The notes beneath the pieces were generated by a model. That model worked only from the letters and a program-made list of their open reading frames with translations. It was not told where the DNA came from and did no database searches. DNA of 11,994 nt from an uncultured Pseudomonadota bacterium (GTDB lineage: Bacteria; Lernaellota; Lernaellaia; Lernaellales; Lernaellaceae): assembly GCA_937967875.1 (NCBI GenBank), contig CALBTQ010000784.1, positions 1-11,994 of the forward strand, written 5' to 3'. The position numbers and the translations under genes are program-made. Every line of letters begins with the position of its first letter. Position 1 is the stretch's first letter. Positions 7,749-11,994 of this stretch are shown here, piece by piece.

Positions 7749-8273
7749 ATGGCAAAAAGCAACAAAGTCCCTAAAATCGCGGGACACAAAGTTCATTTCA
7801 TCGGCGTGCCGTCCAAACTGACGCGCACTGCGTGGAAAGAAATGTCGATCGAATGGCCGCGCAGCCCGCTGCATTTGCACACCTTCGGCAAGTTGACGAA
7901 ATTCTTCGAAGGGCTGAAGAAAGGCGAGCTGTGGGGCACGCGCTGCGCCAATCCCAAGTGCGACGAAAAGGGCATCTGGCTGCCGCCGCGCGCGGATTGT
8001 CCGGACTGCAACCAGCCGATGAAATGGGTCAAATTCAAGAACCCGGTGATCGGCGAGATCTTCACCTACACGTACGTCGAGTACCCGGGCGAAGGCATCG
8101 AGATTTCCACGCCGTACTATCAGATCGACGTGAAGATCCCCGGCTGCTGTACGATCATGAAAGGCTATCTCGTGCGCGGGAAGGCCGAGATCGGCATGAA
8201 GGTCAAAGCCGGCTTCCGTACGGAAAATCCGGTAAACAACATTTTGGACTTGTATTGGGAGCCGCTGGATTAG
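7749..8273 (+). CDS. DUF35 zinc-ribbon/OB-fold protein, partner of the thiolase-like protein
   Basis: The 174-residue protein has the standard DUF35 order. An N-terminal helical segment holds KLTKFFEGLKKGEL at 48-61. A rubredoxin-like zinc ribbon follows with Cys66, Cys71, Cys84 and Cys87, including the typical LPPRADCPDC. An OB-fold of beta strands covers about 98-170. The first cysteine pair is spaced C-x4-C instead of the usual C-x2-C, and the roughly 45 residues before the helix are longer than in many relatives. Known DUF35 proteins bridge the active sites of thiolase-fold enzymes and help channel acyl-CoA. The gene starts 10 bp after the thiolase-like gene with an excellent AAGGAGGA site overlapping that stop codon, so equimolar production is likely. 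It is the last gene before the terminator at 8348. Confidence 0.88.
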   Translation: MAKSNKVPKIAGHKVHFIGVPSKLTRTAWKEMSIEWPRSPLHLHTFGKLTKFFEGLKKGELWGTRCANPKCDEKGIWLPPRADCPDCNQPMKWVKFKNPVIGEIFTYTYVEYPGEGIEISTPYYQIDVKIPGCCTIMKGYLVRGKAEIGMKVKAGFRTENPVNNILDLYWEPLD

Positions 8274-8347
8274 TAAGATCGGTTCAACCTACCTGGATTT
8301 TATTTGGGTATAGGGTCATCTGAAAGGTGATTCGACCTTTGGAGGAA

Positions 8348-8389
8348 GGGGACAAGCGAGGTGATGGGCGCTTGTCCCCCGTTTTCTTT
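8348..8389 (+). terminator. Rho-independent terminator of the acyl-CoA mutase cluster
   Basis: A perfect 11-bp stem (GGGGACAAGCG with CGCTTGTCCCC) closes a 10-nt loop and is followed by CGTTTTCTTT. It lies about 75 bp after the DUF35 stop and before the HIT gene. The T-run is only on the right side, so it ends rightward transcription and separates the two clusters. A weaker 6-bp hairpin (AAAGGT/ACCTTT, 8323-8340) sits just before it. Confidence 0.88.
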
Positions 8390-8394
8390 AACCC

Positions 8395-8423
8395 TTGACC
8401 GTCCGCCGCTTCGGTGCAATCGT
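8395..8423 (+). promoter_or_regulatory. Weak candidate promoter for the HIT-HEAT-MEMO-miaB cluster
   Basis: TTGACC at 8395-8400 starts 5 bp after the terminator T-tract. AATCGT follows at a 17-bp spacing but matches the -10 consensus at only three positions. Position supports it, since a promoter is needed between the terminator and the HIT start, but the sequence match is poor. Confidence 0.25.
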
Positions 8424-8463
8424 ACCGATGGTCAGCGTCCATTCGAATCACGGAGAAAAGCCG

Positions 8464-8790
8464 ATGGAAAACTGCATTTTCTGCAAGATCGACCGGGGCG
8501 AAATCCCGTCGGAGAAGATTTACGAAGACGACAAAGTCTTCGTCGTCAAGGACATCGCGCCGCATGCGCCGGTGCACTTGTTGATCGTGCCGCACGAGCA
8601 CACGCCCACGCTGCTGGACCTGGAAGACTACGGCATCGTCGCCCACGTGTTCAAGGTGGCCGGCGAACTGGCGAAGCGGTTCGAGATCGCCGAACAGGGT
8701 TTTCTCATTCGCCACAACGTGAACGAGTGGGGCGGCCAGCGCGTGTTCCACATTCATTTTCATTTGCTGGGTGGAAGGAAATTCGATTGA
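8464..8790 (+). CDS. HIT family hydrolase (histidine triad nucleotide-binding protein, HinT-like)
   Basis: The 108-residue protein matches HinT-type HIT proteins in length and motifs. The N-terminus MENCIFCKIDRGEIPS carries a CxxC pair (Cys4, Cys7), often a zinc site in bacterial members. The middle has HLLIVPHEHTPTL, and the C-terminus holds the triad HIHFHLLGG with His96, His98 and His100, the middle one being the expected nucleophile. Family members hydrolyse purine nucleoside phosphoramidates or adenylylated species in the cytoplasm. The frame is open upstream to 8395, but the Met at 8464 begins the family's normal N-terminus and has GGAG at a fitting distance. Its stop overlaps the next start by one base (TGATG), so the HEAT-repeat gene is translationally coupled to it. 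Confidence 0.92.
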   Translation: MENCIFCKIDRGEIPSEKIYEDDKVFVVKDIAPHAPVHLLIVPHEHTPTLLDLEDYGIVAHVFKVAGELAKRFEIAEQGFLIRHNVNEWGGQRVFHIHFHLLGGRKFD

Positions 8791-9779
8791 TGAAGTGCAA
8801 GCTCCCGATCGTCGTTGCGTTGTTGCTGTCGGTTTTGTTCGCCGCCGTCGCGCAGGCCGCCGAGCCGTGCGCCGAGGACGACGTCGCCTGCTGGATGAAA
8901 CAGCTCGAACGCCAGGACGTCAAAGCGATGCAGGCGGCCATGCAGTTGGGCCGGTTGCAGGCGGAAGAGGCCATTCCGGCGTTGATCGAAAAACTGGCGT
9001 CGAAGGATCAATACATGGCCACCGCCGCGCTGCACGCACTGATTTCCATCGGTCAGCCGGCCGTGCTGCCCTTGGTGAAGGCGACCAAAAGCGAGAAGGC
9101 TTCGGTGCGCCGCTACTCCACCTACGCGCTGGGGCGCATCGGCAACGGCAGCGCCTACGACGCGGTGGTCGCCATGGCCAAGGACGAGGAGCCGACCGTG
9201 CGCCGACAGGCGGCCGAGGCGCTGGGCGTGCTCGGCGACGCGAAAAGCCTGCTGCCGCTGTTCGAATTGCTGCGCGATCAGCATGTAATGGTGCGCATCG
9301 CGGCGGCCAAATCGCTGGGGCAGATCGGCGACAAGCGCGCCGCGCCGCAGTTGATCGAACACGGTCTGTGCGACTTGTCGGCCGAAGCGGGCGTGGAAGC
9401 GGCGCAGGCGCTGGTGGCCATCGGTGAACCGGCCGTGGAATTTCTGCTAAACGATTATTCGAGCCGGCCGTCCTTCGCGCGCAAGCGCATTCTGGTCGCG
9501 TTGGGCAACATCGCGGTCACGGCCGAGCAGACCAACAAGAAGAAGATCGTCGAGTTGAACCTGCACGTGTTGCAGAACAGTAACGAACAGCCCGACGTGC
9601 GCGCCGTCGCGGCGTATTCCCTGGGTTCGCTGGAAGAGAAAACTTCCGTCGACGCGCTCAAGCAGGTGCTCAAGGAAACCGCCGACGCGCAGACCGACGA
9701 GGGCAAGAAATTGTCCGCCGCCTGCCGCATGGCCCTGGATAAAATCTACCAGCGTTATAAGATGACTACGGATTATTAA
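8790..9779 (+). CDS. Secreted HEAT-repeat protein
   Basis: The 329-residue protein starts with a clear Sec signal peptide (short basic start, hydrophobic core, AQA then AEP at about residue 23). Helical-pair repeats of roughly 30 residues follow, of the HEAT/PBS-lyase kind. Signature segments include EEAIPALIEKLASKD, VRRYSTYALGRIGNGSAYDAV, VRRQAAEALGVLGDAKSL and VRIAAAKSLGQIGDKRAA, then more diverged repeats to the C-terminus. I count at least six. There is no catalytic motif, so it is probably a periplasmic or envelope protein-binding scaffold. Without a lipobox it should be soluble after cleavage. The start codon overlaps the HIT stop by one base. An upstream extension of the frame exists but would overlap the whole HIT gene and lose the signal peptide. 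The MEMO-AMMECR1 gene starts 15 bp later. Confidence 0.85.
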   Translation: MKCKLPIVVALLLSVLFAAVAQAAEPCAEDDVACWMKQLERQDVKAMQAAMQLGRLQAEEAIPALIEKLASKDQYMATAALHALISIGQPAVLPLVKATKSEKASVRRYSTYALGRIGNGSAYDAVVAMAKDEEPTVRRQAAEALGVLGDAKSLLPLFELLRDQHVMVRIAAAKSLGQIGDKRAAPQLIEHGLCDLSAEAGVEAAQALVAIGEPAVEFLLNDYSSRPSFARKRILVALGNIAVTAEQTNKKKIVELNLHVLQNSNEQPDVRAVAAYSLGSLEEKTSVDALKQVLKETADAQTDEGKKLSAACRMALDKIYQRYKMTTDY

Positions 9780-9794
9780 GCGCTGGAGGCTTCC

Positions 9795-11336
9795 ATGCGC
9801 CGCACTCTCATCCTTTTTTTGATTCTGATGCTTTTGTCCGGCTGCCTGGCGTGCCAGCAACGCCGAGTCGACGCCGAAACGCCGACGCCGGCCGCGCCTG
9901 GACAACCGCATCGGAACGAGGAGGCGAACATGGTTTTCCAACCGGTGGTGGCGGGTGCGTTTTATACCGACAACCCCAACCAATTGGCGACCATGGTCAA
10001 CGGCTTCATCGCCGAGGCCGACGTCCCGGCCGATCTGGGCGACGTGTTCGGCATCGTCGCGCCGCACGCCGGTTACGTGTATTCCGGGCCGGTCGCCGGG
10101 CACAGTTTCCGCGCGGTGCAGGGCAAGAAATACGACGTGGTCGTGGTGATGGGCCTGAGCCATCGCGTGCCGGTGGACGTGTGCGTGCTGGATTACGACG
10201 CCTACCGCACGCCGCTGGGCGACATCAAAATCGACCGTGAATCGTCGCGCAAGCTGATCGCCGCCTCGCCGCTGATCACCGACGACGACGCGATGTTCCG
10301 CATGGAGCATTCGCTGGAAGTCGAACTGCCCTTCGTGCAACTGGCGCTGCCGCACACGCCGATCGTGATGATCGGCATCGGCACCGTGCGCCAAAAGCAC
10401 CTGCAGGAACTGGCGCGAGCGTTGGACGAAACGTTCGCGGGCAAGAAGGCATTGTTCGTCGCCAGCACCGATATGTCGCATTTTCGCAGCTACGATTCGG
10501 CGAGGAAAATCGACCGCGACACGCTGACCTACCTGGAGCGCGGCGACATCGACGGGCTGTTGGCCACGCCCGATTGCCGCGAGCGCCTGTGCGGCCTGGG
10601 GCCGGTCGTTGCGTTGTACGAGTTGTTCAAACGGCGCGGCGGCTCGCAATTCAAGGTGCTTACCTATCAGAATTCGGGCGACACGGCCGGCGATAAATCG
10701 CGGGTGGTCGGCTATGGCTCGATCGTGTTGCTGGGCGGCAATGCCGGCGAGAAAACGGCTGAGGCGCAGCCGGCCAAGGACAAGGACGATCCGTTCACCG
10801 ATGCCGAAAAACAACAGATGCTGTCGATGGCGCGCGAAACGGTGATGACCTTCGTGCGCACCGGCAAGAAACCGGATTTCACCATTGACAATCCGAAGCT
10901 GAAAGAGCCCGGCGCGGCGTTCGTCACCTTGCATAAAAAGAGCGATCACCAATTGCGCGGCTGTATCGGGCAGATCGTCGCGACGATGCCTCTGTGGGAG
11001 TGTATCCGCGAAATGGCCGTGGCCGCCGCTTCGCAGGATCCGCGTTTCACGCCGGTCAAGGAAAAGGAACTGGACAACCTGCACATCGAAATTTCGGTGC
11101 TGACCAAGCCGGTCAAGATCAAGAACGTCGAGGAGATCGTCGTCGGCAAGCATGGGCTGATCATGAGCCGCGGCTGGCAACGCGGCCTGCTGCTGCCGCA
11201 GGTGCCCACCGAATGGGGGTGGGACCGCGATAAGTTCCTCGACCAGACGTGCCTCAAGGCGGGCATGGGTCCCGGCTGCTGGCGCGATGACGACGTGGTC
11301 ATCGAGACGTTCACCGCCGTGGTTTTCGCCGAATGA
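9795..11336 (+). CDS. Lipoprotein MEMO1-AMMECR1 fusion protein (AmmeMemo type)
   Basis: The 513-residue protein has three parts. Residues 1-45 are a lipoprotein signal (LLSGC, Cys17) and a Pro/Thr-rich linker. Residues about 46-315 are a MEMO domain: PVVAGAFY, then APHAGYVYSGP with His91, GLSHR with His123, MEHSLEVELPF with His172, STDMSHF, and Cys266 in LCGLGP. His91, His123 and Cys266 match the metal ligands of human MEMO1. Residues about 333-510 are an AMMECR1 domain with the hallmark LRGCIG at 387-392. MEMO and AMMECR1 are linked in the AmmeMemoRadiSam set, whose chemistry is not well known; no third radical SAM partner of that set is visible here. GGAGG at 9785-9789 serves the start used. 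A second strong site before Met46 could give a cytosolic form. The stop overlaps miaB by 4 bp (ATGA). Confidence 0.88.
   Translation: MRRTLILFLILMLLSGCLACQQRRVDAETPTPAAPGQPHRNEEANMVFQPVVAGAFYTDNPNQLATMVNGFIAEADVPADLGDVFGIVAPHAGYVYSGPVAGHSFRAVQGKKYDVVVVMGLSHRVPVDVCVLDYDAYRTPLGDIKIDRESSRKLIAASPLITDDDAMFRMEHSLEVELPFVQLALPHTPIVMIGIGTVRQKHLQELARALDETFAGKKALFVASTDMSHFRSYDSARKIDRDTLTYLERGDIDGLLATPDCRERLCGLGPVVALYELFKRRGGSQFKVLTYQNSGDTAGDKSRVVGYGSIVLLGGNAGEKTAEAQPAKDKDDPFTDAEKQQMLSMARETVMTFVRTGKKPDFTIDNPKLKEPGAAFVTLHKKSDHQLRGCIGQIVATMPLWECIREMAVAAASQDPRFTPVKEKELDNLHIEISVLTKPVKIKNVEEIVVGKHGLIMSRGWQRGLLLPQVPTEWGWDRDKFLDQTCLKAGMGPGCWRDDDVVIETFTAVVFAE
9918..9924 (+). promoter_or_regulatory. Internal ribosome binding site before Met46 of the MEMO-AMMECR1 gene
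   Basis: GAGGAGG is followed by a 5-nt spacer and an in-frame ATG at 9930. The product from there would begin MVFQPVVAGAFY, which is how stand-alone MEMO proteins normally begin, and would lack the lipoprotein signal. The bases also encode Glu-Glu-Ala in the linker, so chance is possible. Confidence 0.5.
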
Positions 11337-11994
11337 AGCAAGGCAAAGGTTCGCCGCCGCGCGTCTACATCGAGACGTTCGGTTGCCAGATGAACGACTA
11401 CGATTCGGCGCGGATGCTGCGTCTGCTGGCCGCCGACGGATACGAAGCCTCCGCGCAACCCAACGAAGCGGACGTGATCATCATCAACACGTGTTCGGTG
11501 CGCGACAAGGCCGAACAGAAAGCGCTCAGCCGCATCGGCCGGCTCAAGAAGCTGCGCAAACACAATCCGGATTTGAAGTACGTACTCGCCGGCTGCCTGG
11601 CGCAACGCCGGGGCCGGGCGTTGCTGCATCAGATGCCTTACCTGCACCTGGTGCTGGGCACGGCGGCGGTCGATCGGCTGCCGCAACATCTGCAGGCGCT
11701 GGACCGGGGCACGCGTACGATCGTGGATATCGAGATGGAAGACGAAGGCGCGGGCGTGTGCCGCGATTTCGGCGACATCGTGCCGGGCAAGGGCAGTCCG
11801 GTCGCCGCGTTCACCACGGTGATGAAGGGTTGCGACAACTACTGCGCCTACTGCATCGTGCCCTACGTGCGCGGGCACGAACGCTCGCGGGCGCCGGCGG
11901 AGATCCTGCGCGAGATCGGTTTGCTGGTCGCCAACGGCGTGCGGGAAATCACGCTGCTGGGGCAGAACGTAAATTCCTACGGGCAGTCGCTGGG
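11333..11994 (+). CDS. miaB: tRNA-2-methylthio-N6-dimethylallyladenosine synthase MiaB, N-terminal part
   Basis: About 220 codons are visible and the frame is still open at the right edge. The N-terminal UPF0004 domain has VYIETFGCQMNDYDSARM with Cys18, NTCSVRDKAEQK with Cys54 and VLAGCLAQR with Cys88, the three ligands of the auxiliary 4Fe-4S cluster. The radical SAM domain begins with KGCDNYCAYCIVPYVRG, giving Cys167, Cys171 and Cys174 in CxxxCxxC, followed by the GREAS-like HERSR. ITLLGQNVNSYG is characteristic of MiaB rather than RimO or MtaB. The enzyme adds a methylthio group to i6A37 in tRNAs that read codons starting with U. The ATG lies within the ATGA overlap with the MEMO-AMMECR1 stop and has no clear ribosome binding site, so it is probably translated by coupling. 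Confidence 0.95.
   Translation, partial: MKQGKGSPPRVYIETFGCQMNDYDSARMLRLLAADGYEASAQPNEADVIIINTCSVRDKAEQKALSRIGRLKKLRKHNPDLKYVLAGCLAQRRGRALLHQMPYLHLVLGTAAVDRLPQHLQALDRGTRTIVDIEMEDEGAGVCRDFGDIVPGKGSPVAAFTTVMKGCDNYCAYCIVPYVRGHERSRAPAEILREIGLLVANGVREITLLGQNVNSYGQSL

Noticed and set aside
6395..7789. Minus-strand frame of over 450 codons opposite the thiolase-like gene
   Set aside because: Composition and lack of any motif mark it as an antisense shadow of the thiolase-fold gene.
9447..11180. Very long minus-strand frame opposite the HEAT and MEMO-AMMECR1 genes
   Set aside because: It is a GC-driven shadow: the sense strand carries two conserved proteins with signal peptides and motifs, while this frame has none.

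Overview
The window looks like ordinary chromosome from a GC-rich Gram-negative bacterium. Two proteins carry lipoboxes, one is an outer-membrane beta-barrel, and another has a Sec signal peptide. The gene mix (FadL-type porin, two-subunit B12-dependent acyl-CoA mutase, SCPx-type thiolase with a DUF35 partner, AMMECR1/MEMO fusion) fits the former Deltaproteobacteria or a neighbouring uncultured phylum. That placement is inference. I saw no mobile element, CRISPR array, tRNA or rRNA.

Layout. (1) 1-282 is the C-terminal end of a PDZ protein, probably an HtrA/Deg serine protease. It is convergent with (2), a leftward pair read from about 2629 to 294: a lipoprotein alpha/beta hydrolase followed 20 bp later by a PIN-PhoH ATPase. 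(3) 2645-2937 is an AT-rich divergent control region. It holds a perfect 10-bp inverted repeat, a sigma70-like promoter facing right, and a doubtful small leftward frame with a zinc-ribbon-like start. (4) 2938-8273 is a rightward cluster: a FadL/OmpP1 transporter, a B12 acyl-CoA mutase large subunit that overlaps it by 7 bp, the B12-binding small subunit, a thiolase-like protein, and a DUF35 zinc-ribbon/OB-fold protein. A strong intrinsic terminator at 8348-8389 ends the cluster. (5) 8464-11994 is a second rightward cluster: HIT hydrolase, secreted HEAT-repeat protein, lipoprotein MEMO-AMMECR1 fusion, and miaB, which is cut by the window edge. Three of its four genes overlap or nearly touch the next.

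The most interesting part is cluster (4). At the two positions that separate methylmalonyl-CoA mutase from isobutyryl-CoA mutase, the large subunit has the isobutyryl-type residues (Phe74 and Gln192 in place of Tyr and Arg). The separate subunits, 544 and 134 aa, also match the IcmA/IcmB arrangement. The thiolase-like protein has Gly where the acyl-accepting Cys normally sits but keeps both catalytic-region histidines, and it is paired with a DUF35 protein, as in thiolase/DUF35 and aldolase/DUF35 complexes. I infer a lipid-uptake and acyl-CoA skeleton-rearrangement module whose last step may not be a standard thiolysis.

A second oddity is the MEMO-AMMECR1 gene. It has a good lipoprotein start and also a strong internal ribosome binding site at a second Met, exactly where ordinary MEMO proteins begin. 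It may therefore make a membrane-anchored form and a cytosolic form.
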